Shown here: in pieces, positions 1 through 6,604 of the stretch | How the letters are laid out: each line of letters starts with the position of its first letter | How positions within the stretch are numbered: the first letter of the stretch is position 1 | Assembly (NCBI GenBank): GCA_903857815.1 | Contig: CAIOGK010000058.1 | Span: 1-12,956, forward strand | Origin: Candidatus Falkowiibacteriota bacterium | GTDB taxonomy: Bacteria > Patescibacteriota > Patescibacteriia > Patescibacteriales > UBA12465 | Length of the DNA stretch: 12,956 nt | Reading direction: 5' to 3' | Notes under the pieces: generated by a model | What the model saw: the letters and a program-made list of their open reading frames with translations, nothing else | What the model was told of the DNA's origin: nothing | Database searches by the model: none | Translations under genes and position numbers: made by a program

Positions 1-296
1 ACCTGTACTCGTCCTTCAATATCGAACTTATTAATATCTAAACCATTTTTAACGCCAATAAAAAATTTTAAACCAGTTTTCACTAAAATGGCCGTTCCGC
101 TATATCCAGGCCTTTGCGCGGAATTCCAATATTCATCATAACCAGCAAAATCAAATTCAACTAAAGTTCTCGCGGCATCAGAAATTTTTATTTCTTGCAA
201 ACATAAAATATCCGGGCTTTCTTTTTTTAAAAAATCAGAAAAACCTTTTTTAGCAACTGCCCTTATTCCGTTAACATTCCAAGAGATTAATTTCAT
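1..296 (-). CDS. xth: Exonuclease III / AP endonuclease, N-terminal part (runs off the left edge)
   Basis: The gene starts with ATG at 296 and stays open to position 1, giving about 98 N-terminal residues. The protein begins MKLISWNVNGIRA, the opening strand of the exonuclease/endonuclease/phosphatase fold with its conserved Asn, followed by a LQEIK segment whose Glu is the metal-binding residue of the family. A later YSGTAILVK segment and a DIEGRV segment fit the ExoA/XthA branch. Family members cut the backbone at abasic sites and remove 3' blocking groups or nucleotides from duplex DNA in base-excision repair. The catalytic His and Asp of the C-terminal half lie outside the window. It is divergent from the dsbA-por operon, with 60 bases between the two start codons. 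Identification as xth-type is firm; whether it is mainly an AP endonuclease or an exonuclease cannot be told from this part. Confidence 0.9.
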   Translation of the reverse strand, partial: MKLISWNVNGIRAVAKKGFSDFLKKESPDILCLQEIKISDAARTLVEFDFAGYDEYWNSAQRPGYSGTAILVKTGLKFFIGVKNGLDINKFDIEGRVQ

Positions 297-302
297 AAAC
301 TA

Positions 303-311
303 TGTTATAAT
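303..311 (+). promoter_or_regulatory. Extended -10 promoter candidate for the dsbA-por operon
   Basis: The sequence TGTTATAAT is a perfect extended -10 element (TGn followed by TATAAT at 306-311). No good -35 is visible 17 bases upstream (283-288 reads GAGATT), but extended -10 promoters can work without one. Transcription would start near 318, giving a leader of about 40 bases before the ATG at 357. It is the only strong promoter-like element ahead of seven closely spaced plus-strand genes. Confidence 0.55.
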
Positions 312-314
312 GTA

Positions 315-343
315 AGCATACTGGAAACTGGATATTTTTTCAA
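315..343 (-). promoter_or_regulatory. Weak sigma-70-like promoter candidate for the exonuclease III gene
   Basis: Read on the minus strand, TTGAAA (338-343) lies exactly 17 bases before TATGCT (315-320), a passable -35/-10 pair. The start would be near 308, leaving only about a dozen bases before the ATG at 296. It sits beside, and faces away from, the plus-strand -10 at 306-311, so the two polymerase sites overlap. AT-rich sequence gives such matches by chance. Confidence 0.3.
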
Positions 344-356
344 TTTGAAAAAAAAT

Positions 357-1112
357 ATGAGCTTAAAAGAAAGAGTAGAATACGCCGCTATGAAAGCGCG
401 TCACGAAAATAAATTACGTCCCTGGTATAAAAAATGGTGGGGGATTATTTTAATAGTAATCGGTACTATTATTTTAATATTTGTAATTGCCTCGGGTATA
501 TATATTGTAAAACAAATACAAAATATAAATAATGGAACCTCCGAACAATATTTAGCCGAAAGTCGCCAAGCTTATTTAAAAGCTATTAACGGCGCGGCTG
601 ATAATATTTATGGCAACCAAAATGCTACTATAACTATTGTTGAATTTTCTGATTTTGCCTGTCCTTACTGCCAGCAGTCTTATGCCGGCTTAAAAAGTAT
701 TCGCGAAAAATATGGAGATAAAGTAAAAATCATTTATAGAGACTACCCCCTTCATGATAATTCTATCTTTCTTGCTCTTTCGGCACGCTGCGCAGGAGAA
801 CAAGGAAAGTTTTGGGAAGCTCATGATATGCTTTTTGAAAACCAAGCTAAATTTAACATTAGCCAAAAAGAATTAAAAACTTTAATGCCTAATTTAGCGG
901 TTGAATTAGATTTAAATATTGACCGATTTAGTACTTGTCTAACGGAAGAGCGTTATTTTCCAAAGATCAAAAAAGATTATGAAGATGGGAGTTATTTACA
1001 AATTAAAGGAACCCCAACTTGGTATATCAATAACGCTCCTCTAACTGGAGCTCTAACCGCCGATAAATTACAAGAAATAGTTGAAGGATTAATCCAATTG
1101 GGAACTAAATAA
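357..1112 (+). CDS. Membrane-anchored DsbA-like thiol:disulfide oxidoreductase
   Basis: From the ATG at 357 the protein has 251 residues. A basic N-terminus (KLRPWYKK) precedes one membrane segment at about residues 28-53, so the rest should lie outside the membrane. The thioredoxin-like domain follows: the active site is FACPYC, with the redox cysteines at residues 102 and 105, and GTPTWYI near residue 219 supplies the cis-proline loop. Two further cysteines (about residues 145 and 194) sit where BdbD/DsbA-like Thioredoxin_4 proteins often carry a second pair. This family oxidises cysteines in exported proteins. No DsbB or VKOR partner is in the window. The gene is one base upstream of porG and heads an operon that encodes two cysteine-rich envelope proteins, which are plausible substrates (inference). 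A TTG at 345 would add four residues; neither start has a Shine-Dalgarno site, so I prefer ATG. An isomerase or reductase role cannot be excluded. Confidence 0.88.
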   Translation: MSLKERVEYAAMKARHENKLRPWYKKWWGIILIVIGTIILIFVIASGIYIVKQIQNINNGTSEQYLAESRQAYLKAINGAADNIYGNQNATITIVEFSDFACPYCQQSYAGLKSIREKYGDKVKIIYRDYPLHDNSIFLALSARCAGEQGKFWEAHDMLFENQAKFNISQKELKTLMPNLAVELDLNIDRFSTCLTEERYFPKIKKDYEDGSYLQIKGTPTWYINNAPLTGALTADKLQEIVEGLIQLGTK

Positions 1113-1113
1113 T

Positions 1114-1653
1114 ATGGAACAGATAAGAATTCACGGTCGCGGAGGACAAGGCGTGGTAACTGCCGCCGAATTAATTGCAATTGCCGCTTTCAATGAAGGA
1201 AAATATGCTCAAGCATTTCCTAATTTTGGTGTTGAAAGAACAGGCGCCCCTATTCAATCTTATGCACGAATTTCCAAAGAGCCAATTATAACTCGTGAGC
1301 AAATTTATAATCCCACCGTTCTCATAATTCAAGATGTAACCCTTCTCGATACCGAGGATATAACTACCGGAGCAAGTAAAAATACAATTTTTATTATTAA
1401 CGCCCCTAAAAATTATACTCTGCGAACTAAACTACCTTCAAAGAAAGTATTTTTTTGCGCCGCTACCGAAATCGCCTTAGAAATATTTGGAAAAAATATT
1501 GTTAATACTGTAATTCTAGGAGCTTTTGCTAAACATTCAGAGTTACTATCTTTAGAATCTTTAAAAATAGCTATTCAAGAAAAATTCAAAGATAAAGGCG
1601 CCAGTATAATTGAAAAAAATATTAAAGCAATTGAACAAGCTTACAATGATTAG
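1114..1653 (+). CDS. porG: Pyruvate:ferredoxin oxidoreductase, gamma subunit
   Basis: This 179-residue protein has the length and motifs of the gamma subunit of four-subunit 2-oxoacid:ferredoxin oxidoreductases. The N-terminal GRGGQG loop (residues 8-13) is followed by the FPNFGVERTGAP segment (about residues 35-46) typical of PorG. The fold corresponds to the gamma domain of fused bacterial enzymes and helps bind coenzyme A and assemble the complex in the cytoplasm. It starts one base after the dsbA-like stop, and porD begins five bases after its TAG stop. The order G-D-A-B is the classic one of archaea and some bacteria. Pyruvate, rather than a branched-chain or 2-oxoglutarate substrate, is inferred mainly from the alpha subunit. 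Confidence 0.93.
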   Translation: MEQIRIHGRGGQGVVTAAELIAIAAFNEGKYAQAFPNFGVERTGAPIQSYARISKEPIITREQIYNPTVLIIQDVTLLDTEDITTGASKNTIFIINAPKNYTLRTKLPSKKVFFCAATEIALEIFGKNIVNTVILGAFAKHSELLSLESLKIAIQEKFKDKGASIIEKNIKAIEQAYND

Positions 1654-1657
1654 AAAT

Positions 1658-1918
1658 ATGAAAAAAACATTAGCTATAAAACCGAATACATCATTATCTA
1701 ATAAAACTGGAGCCTGGAGAACACATCGACCAATTACGGACCAGGAGAAATGTATTAGTTGTTCTCTTTGCGCAAAACTTTGTCCTGAAGGTTGTATTGA
1801 AATGATAAATATAAATAATAAATTAAAACCGCGCACTGATTATGATTATTGCAAAGGTTGTGGTTTATGTGCTAAAGAATGCCCGGTAAAAGTTATTGGG
1901 ATGAAAGAAGATTATTAA
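1658..1918 (+). CDS. porD: Pyruvate:ferredoxin oxidoreductase, delta subunit (2x[4Fe-4S] ferredoxin)
   Basis: From the ATG at 1658 this is an 86-residue ferredoxin-like protein, the usual size for PorD. Two complete 4Fe-4S motifs of the form CxxCxxCxxxCP are visible: cysteines 32, 35, 38, 42 and cysteines 65, 68, 71, 75. The preceding GAWRTHRP segment is a PorD hallmark that separates it from free ferredoxins. It passes electrons from the TPP/cluster centre of the beta subunit to external ferredoxin. An ATG at 1646 would add four residues and overlap porG by eight bases; the reading frame extends further upstream, but that part lies inside porG and does not look like PorD. porA follows seven bases after the stop. 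Confidence 0.93.
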   Translation: MKKTLAIKPNTSLSNKTGAWRTHRPITDQEKCISCSLCAKLCPEGCIEMININNKLKPRTDYDYCKGCGLCAKECPVKVIGMKEDY

Positions 1919-1925
1919 AAATAAA

Positions 1926-3092
1926 ATGAAAAAAATCAAAATACAAAAACGCGTTAAAGATCATATTCTTGAGGGTTCAAGGGCGATTGCTTTAACCATA
2001 AATAATATAAATCCGGATGTTATTTCCGCTTACCCAATCACTCCGCAAACTCATATTGTCGAGGACTTAGCAAAATTCAAAGCTGAGGGAACGGCTAATT
2101 ACGAATACGTAAGAGCAGAGAGTGAATTTGCGGCCGCTTCGATAATCTTAGGTGCCTGCGCTACCGGCTCAAGAGTTTATAGCGCAACCAGTTCACAAGG
2201 ATTATTATTAATGATTGAGGTTTTATATAATATTTCAGGCATGCGCTTACCGATAGTTATGACTTGTGCAAATCGCGCTGTTTCCGCACCAATAAATATT
2301 TGGAATGACCACTCTGATGCCATGGCAGTTCGTGATAGTGGCTGGTTACAATTTTTTTCCGAAGACCACCAAGAGGCGGTTTATCAACATATATTGGCTT
2401 TTAAAATAGCGGAAAAAATGCAATTACCGGCCCTAGTTAATGTTGATGGTTTTATTTTAACTCATTCTTATGAACCAGTATCAATTCCTAGTAAAAGTTT
2501 AATCAGCAAATATCTTCCCGCCTATAAACCAGAATCCGGAACTTATCTTGACCCAAAAAATCCAATTACTCTGGGAGGATTTTTTTCATCGGATGCTTAT
2601 TTTAAAACTAGAGAAGATATTTTTCAAGATTTTAATTTAAGCCTGGAAGAAATTAAAAAAGAATATCTTAAATTAAAAAAAGTTTTTAATTTTAAGGATA
2701 ACGGTAACGGCTTAGTTGAATATTCGGGTGCTAAAAAACCAAAAACTATTTTAATTACTATGGGCTCTTTGGCTGGAACGATTAAAGAAACCTTGAAAGA
2801 CTATAGAGATATTGGGCTTTTAAAAATTACTACTTTTAGACCCTTCCCTGCAGAAGAAATCCTAAAGGCAACTAAAAGTTGTAAAAATATCGCGGTAATA
2901 GAAAAGGCGATTAGTCCAGGAAGTGGTGGTCCCTTATACAACGAAGTCAAAGCCGCCATTTTTGAAAATGAGAAAATAAATATTAAAAATTATATTGTCG
3001 GTTTAGGCGGAAAAGATATTAGCCAAAAAATTATTCAAAAAATAATTAAAGATTCAAATAATAAAAATAAAAAAATTACATTCGTCGGCTAA
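1926..3092 (+). CDS. porA: Pyruvate:ferredoxin oxidoreductase, alpha subunit
   Basis: The protein has 388 residues, normal for a separate PorA. The substrate/TPP-binding motif YPITPQT is at 36-42. The ESEFAA segment (about 65-70) holds the acidic residue that activates the TPP aminopyrimidine in this family. SAPINIWNDHSD (about 120-131), preceded by Arg117, and DGFILTH (174-180) are characteristic of pyruvate-type alpha subunits. The C-terminal part (about 270-375) has the transketolase-C-like domain, with a SPGSGG loop. Together with PorB it converts pyruvate and CoA to acetyl-CoA and CO2, or the reverse. porB does not follow directly: a pilin-like gene starts two bases after this stop, so alpha and beta are split by an envelope-protein gene. 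No Shine-Dalgarno site precedes the ATG. Confidence 0.95.
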   Translation: MKKIKIQKRVKDHILEGSRAIALTINNINPDVISAYPITPQTHIVEDLAKFKAEGTANYEYVRAESEFAAASIILGACATGSRVYSATSSQGLLLMIEVLYNISGMRLPIVMTCANRAVSAPINIWNDHSDAMAVRDSGWLQFFSEDHQEAVYQHILAFKIAEKMQLPALVNVDGFILTHSYEPVSIPSKSLISKYLPAYKPESGTYLDPKNPITLGGFFSSDAYFKTREDIFQDFNLSLEEIKKEYLKLKKVFNFKDNGNGLVEYSGAKKPKTILITMGSLAGTIKETLKDYRDIGLLKITTFRPFPAEEILKATKSCKNIAVIEKAISPGSGGPLYNEVKAAIFENEKINIKNYIVGLGGKDISQKIIQKIIKDSNNKNKKITFVG

Positions 3093-3094
3093 AT

Positions 3095-4057
3095 ATGAAA
3101 ATTAATTTTTCAAAATCAATTATTGAGTTTGCTTTTATAGCAATTATCTCGGGATCACTTTTATTAGTTCAAACTAATATTGCGTATGGAGCCGACGCGT
3201 TAAAATTTGACCCACAAATACCAATCCCGGGCATGCAAACTGGACAAATAGATGTTGGTAGCGAGGTCGGCGGAGTTATGACCAGTGATTTATTGGCTAA
3301 ATACATAAAAGCATTTTATAACTATGGCTTAGCAGTTACTGGAATCTTAGCAACTATCGTACTAATGGGAGCAGGCGTACTTTGGCTAACCTCCGCAGGT
3401 AATGAATCTAAGGTTACTCAGGCTAAAGATTTAATTGCTGGAAGTATTACTGGGGTAATTATTCTTTTTAGCGCTTGGATGTTACTCAATACAGTAAACC
3501 CTGAATTATTAAAACTAAGATCAATAAGCCTACAATATTTTCCTAAAGAAATTCGTGGATGTTGCCAGTATGGTAGCGGCGCCGAGATGACTACTGATCT
3601 AAAATGTACTAAAGGTAGCGGAACTTTTTATAGTGATAAAGAATTAAATAATGGAAAATGTGAAGGTGAAATTTGCTGCATTCATGATAATACTTCATTT
3701 CCACAACTCTCTCGTTGTTTTGCCGCATATCCCGCAAGCTGTTCTCAATTTATTAAATATTACAATGGTAAAATAGTTCAAAGTAAATGTTCGGAAATCG
3801 CTGAATGCCAAAATAAGTTACTAAATTGTAATGGTGCCGTTGATGGAAAAAGGCCGATTGACGATGACCGCACTGATTCCCCTTTCATTTGTTACAATGG
3901 AAAAGCTTACATGGCTAGTGACGGTCAGCTATCAGAACCTTGTGGAATAAAATCTGGAGGTTATGGTATCTGCGTAGCAAATGCTGCTACCTGCGATGAT
4001 ACTAATCAATTAGGCGGACGAAGATGTGGTTCTGGTTTGAAATGCTGTTTAGATTAA
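3095..4057 (+). CDS. T4SS-pilin-like (VirB2/TrbC-type) membrane protein with a cysteine-rich ectodomain
   Basis: The 320-residue protein has an N-terminal signal peptide (hydrophobic about 10-30, likely cut near YGADA), then a short linker and two membrane segments at about 76-99 and 111-132. These are joined by a small Lys-containing loop, as in VirB2/TrbC pilins and the T4SS_pilin family common in CPR genomes. The segment after the second helix, VNPELLKLR, is shared with the larger pilin-like protein at 4956-6551. The C-terminal 165 residues carry 18 cysteines (156-318) and should lie outside the membrane. They contain cysteine modules ending in a CC doublet (194-195 and 317-318); the last one, with cysteines at 283, 293, 300, 311, 317 and 318, resembles the spacing of clip or other small disulfide-knot domains. 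The even cysteine count and the DsbA-like gene in the operon suggest disulfides. The exact function is unknown. It sits between porA (2-base gap) and porB (18-base gap). Confidence 0.8.
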   Translation: MKINFSKSIIEFAFIAIISGSLLLVQTNIAYGADALKFDPQIPIPGMQTGQIDVGSEVGGVMTSDLLAKYIKAFYNYGLAVTGILATIVLMGAGVLWLTSAGNESKVTQAKDLIAGSITGVIILFSAWMLLNTVNPELLKLRSISLQYFPKEIRGCCQYGSGAEMTTDLKCTKGSGTFYSDKELNNGKCEGEICCIHDNTSFPQLSRCFAAYPASCSQFIKYYNGKIVQSKCSEIAECQNKLLNCNGAVDGKRPIDDDRTDSPFICYNGKAYMASDGQLSEPCGIKSGGYGICVANAATCDDTNQLGGRRCGSGLKCCLD

Positions 4058-4075
4058 GGGGTTAAAATTTAATTT

Positions 4076-4954
4076 ATGATAAGCAATAAAAATAAAAAAA
4101 AATTTCTATCACCCGGTCATAATGCATGTTCTGGCTGTGGTCAATTATCGGCCGTACAGGCAGTTATGCGCGGCTTAACTGCGGATACTATTATTGCTAA
4201 TGCGACAGGCTGTTTAGAAGTAACAACGACTGCCTACCCCGAAACTTCTTGGGGTCTACCCTGGATTCATTCTTTATTTGAAAACGCTTCTTCCGTTGCC
4301 TCAGGAATTAGAGCATCTCTAGATAAACAAAAAAATAAAACAACTAAAGTTTTAGTACAAGCTGGGGATGGCGGAACTTACGATATCGGGCTAGGTTTAA
4401 TTAGCGGGATGTGGGAAAGAGGGGAAAATATTTTATATATTTGTTACGATACTGAATCATATTCCAACACGGGGATTCAAGCTTCCGGCTCTACTCCTTA
4501 CGGCGCCGCGACAACTACCACTCCTAGCGGCGAACAGTCTATCGGGTCAACTCAAGTAAAGAAAGATATGTTGGCGATTGCTTTAGCGCACGGATTAAAA
4601 TATGTTGCGCAAACTGCGGCTGGATTTCCTGATGATATAACAAATAAAGTAAAAAAAGCGTTAGCAATTTCTGGACCAACTTATATTCAAATTCTAAGTC
4701 CCTGTATTCCTGGCTGGAAAATAAATTATGACGAAGCAGTTTTAATGGGAAAACTAGCGGTTAAAACTGGGCTCTATCCTATCTTAGAATATGTTGATGG
4801 GAGATTAAATGCATCTAGTATTAGTTCTAACTTTAAACCTGAACCAGTAAATACCTATTTAAAAGGACAGGGTCGTTTCAAACATTTAACTGAAACTGAT
4901 ATCCAATATATTCAAAATTTAGCGGTAGAAAATATAAAAAAATATAAACTATAG
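4076..4954 (+). CDS. porB: Pyruvate:ferredoxin oxidoreductase, beta subunit (TPP and [4Fe-4S])
   Basis: This 292-residue protein carries the TPP-binding domain. Cysteines 18, 21, 46 and 210 (in CSGCG, TGC and SPC contexts) match the four ligands of the proximal 4Fe-4S cluster. The TPP/Mg motif begins with GDGGTYDIG at 97-105 and ends with DTESYSNTG at 125-133. From memory, the Thr in DTE matches a Mg ligand in the fused Desulfovibrio enzyme, where many separate PorB proteins have Asn. GIQASGSTP after the motif is also typical. The start is supported by the SPGHNACSGCG beginning and the lack of alternatives; a loose purine-rich AAGGGG lies about 14 bases upstream. The gene is separated from porA by the cysteine-rich pilin-like gene, and its TAG stop is one base before the next ATG. 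Confidence 0.94.
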   Translation: MISNKNKKKFLSPGHNACSGCGQLSAVQAVMRGLTADTIIANATGCLEVTTTAYPETSWGLPWIHSLFENASSVASGIRASLDKQKNKTTKVLVQAGDGGTYDIGLGLISGMWERGENILYICYDTESYSNTGIQASGSTPYGAATTTTPSGEQSIGSTQVKKDMLAIALAHGLKYVAQTAAGFPDDITNKVKKALAISGPTYIQILSPCIPGWKINYDEAVLMGKLAVKTGLYPILEYVDGRLNASSISSNFKPEPVNTYLKGQGRFKHLTETDIQYIQNLAVENIKKYKL

Positions 4955-4955
4955 T

Positions 4956-6551
4956 ATGAAGATTAAAAAACTATTTTTAATTTTACCGATCTTAACATTA
5001 TTACTAGCGCCAACAATACTATTTGCCGCCCAAGAGTGTGCCTGGAGAGTAGAGATGACTATAAGTTATCCAGAAAACGGTGGCTCTCAAACTACTGGCG
5101 GTTGCTATCACGATATTGAACAATATGCCGTCGCCGGTCAAACTTGTGTTGGGACTCCACCCGAAGCAAGTAGCGGCGGAGCAGGCTATGCTAGAAATGT
5201 TTGCTGTTGTCCTAAGGTTGCTTATTATTCTGGTGATGATCCTGAAAGAGCGCCAAAATTTGAAATTCCTCAATTACAAATCAATCTTACGGGGCTAAAT
5301 TTAAGTCAACCAACTTGCACTCAGGGTGGCGATGGTGAATATATTTGTAAAATAAATTGGCTAGGGGAATACATAACTTGGGTTTATAATTACGCTCTAA
5401 AAGTAGCCGGCATTTTAGCGGCCATAGTATTAATGGCTGGGGGGCTATTATGGCTTATTTCCGGAGGAGATGCTGGAAAAGTCGGGCAAGCAAAAGAAAT
5501 GATAGTTGGAGCAATTACCGGGCTCATTATTTTACTCTCTTCTTATATTTTGTTAATTACTGTTAACCCGGAGTTGGTAAAATTCCGTCCGATAACCATG
5601 GGCGCTCTTAGCAATCAGGAGGTTAGCGAATTGAATAAAGCAAAAGATTCTGGTGAAGCTACCGATGCCTTAACGGCTGGCTGTGCAACTGATCAAGAAT
5701 TAAAAGATGGGGTTAATTTTTATGCAACCGGATACTGTAAGCCTACCTGGTCGGATACAAAAAAGTTTTTTTGTGCAATCGCGATGAACTGTTCTTGCCC
5801 AGTTGGCGTTGGCCTTAATACTTCAGAAAATTGTGATGAATTTTTTGTAACTCTCGCTAGCAAAGGAAAACATTATAGCCCTTGCAATCAATTCCCTCAA
5901 ACTGCTGATTATTGTAACCGCACCTCAAGCGGTGCCGCTCCATATATTGGTTCCATTGCTGGACCAAATTGCAGTAATTTAAATTATGGTGATAAAGTTT
6001 GCTTTAACGGTAAAGAATATACTATCACTGATACCGGCAGCGCTATCCAGGGGAAAAGAATTGATATCTGGACTGGAGGTTGTGCTGGCGCATCAAGCGT
6101 TACCGGTTCTGGAACATTGAAAAAAGGAGCTTGCGATAAATTCGCTGGTCCATTAACTGGCACGTTTAATGCCGCTGCCTGGTCCTTCCAAACAAATATA
6201 AAAAATCAAGCAGGAGATGCTAGCCCAGAACTGGGTGGCTTACTAAACTGCATGAAAACTAAATTAAATCCAGGCGTAGGTGTTATTTCATCAATCAGCG
6301 ACGGAAAACACATTGGCGATTTAAGTGCTTGTAATAAAGCGGGGTGTTCAACCGTAGCCTGTGCTCACTCATGTTATTCTTGCCATTACGGTGGCGGAAC
6401 TAATGTTAATAAATCTTATGCTGTTGACTTTGGAGATGAAAATAATATGGCCGCTTTAATAGCCGCTGCTAAATCTTGTGACCCTAACGCCTACACACTT
6501 GATGAGGGAAACCATCTTCACGTTAGCTCCAGTGCTTGTCCTAAAAAATAA
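4956..6551 (+). CDS. T4SS-pilin-like protein fused to a 3D domain and an M15/LAS-like peptidase region
   Basis: This is a 531-residue multidomain envelope protein. In order: a signal peptide (1-24, ending LFAA); a cysteine-rich N-terminal segment (28-131) with a CCC triplet at 83-85; a pilin-like pair of membrane helices (about 144-168 and 181-202), whose core matches the protein at 3095-4057 at 46 of 75 positions by hand count; and a long ectodomain. At about 254-372 the ectodomain resembles a 3D domain (double-psi barrel seen in MltA-type and Gram-positive wall lysins), with TDTGSAIQGKRIDIW carrying Asp359 and Asp370; the first of the three family aspartates is not evident. The C-terminus has HYGG (His477), YAVDFG (Asp491) and EGNHLHV (Glu517, His520, His522). 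This follows the His...Asp...ExxH order of zinc M15/LAS peptidases, with a longer His-to-Asp gap than the usual HxxGxAxD. There are 28 cysteines. Predicted role: a membrane-tethered peptidoglycan hydrolase. Domain calls are by eye; enzymatic activity is unproven. Confidence 0.75.
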   Translation: MKIKKLFLILPILTLLLAPTILFAAQECAWRVEMTISYPENGGSQTTGGCYHDIEQYAVAGQTCVGTPPEASSGGAGYARNVCCCPKVAYYSGDDPERAPKFEIPQLQINLTGLNLSQPTCTQGGDGEYICKINWLGEYITWVYNYALKVAGILAAIVLMAGGLLWLISGGDAGKVGQAKEMIVGAITGLIILLSSYILLITVNPELVKFRPITMGALSNQEVSELNKAKDSGEATDALTAGCATDQELKDGVNFYATGYCKPTWSDTKKFFCAIAMNCSCPVGVGLNTSENCDEFFVTLASKGKHYSPCNQFPQTADYCNRTSSGAAPYIGSIAGPNCSNLNYGDKVCFNGKEYTITDTGSAIQGKRIDIWTGGCAGASSVTGSGTLKKGACDKFAGPLTGTFNAAAWSFQTNIKNQAGDASPELGGLLNCMKTKLNPGVGVISSISDGKHIGDLSACNKAGCSTVACAHSCYSCHYGGGTNVNKSYAVDFGDENNMAALIAAAKSCDPNAYTLDEGNHLHVSSSACPKK

Positions 6552-6558
6552 ACTTTAT

Positions 6559-6592
6559 AAAAAACCGCCAGTAAATTAACTAGCGGTTTTTT
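6559..6592. terminator. Bidirectional intrinsic terminator between the convergent operons
   Basis: The arms 6559-6572 (AAAAAACCGCCAGT) and 6579-6592 (ACTAGCGGTTTTTT) pair over 14 bases with one mismatch around a six-base loop, AAATTA. The right arm ends in six T on the plus strand and the left arm gives six T on the minus strand, so the hairpin can stop both the operon ending at 6551 and the one ending at 6605. It lies seven bases after one stop codon and twelve bases from the other. Confidence 0.88.
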
Positions 6593-6604
6593 AATATCGA
6601 GTGA

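Noticed and set aside
345..356. TTG start four codons upstream of the dsbA-like ATG
   Set aside because: No Shine-Dalgarno site supports it and the extra residues are not part of any motif; ATG at 357 is the simpler start.
1610..1657. Upstream extension of the porD frame
   Set aside because: It lies inside porG, begins with TTG and adds Lys/Leu-rich sequence not found in PorD; ATG at 1658 gives the normal length.
992..1836. Minus-strand open frames at 992-1180 and 1561-1836
   Set aside because: Both are antisense to well-supported por and dsbA genes and show no recognisable protein features.
1114..4954. 2-oxoglutarate or branched-chain oxoacid oxidoreductase instead of pyruvate
   Set aside because: The presence of all four G-D-A-B subunits and the alpha-subunit motifs SAPINIWNDHSD and DGFILTH favour the pyruvate type, although the substrate is not proven.
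5019..5298. Short open frames on both strands within the second pilin-like gene
   Set aside because: They overlap a long gene with clear signal peptide and domain structure; they are chance frames in Gly/Ala-rich coding sequence.
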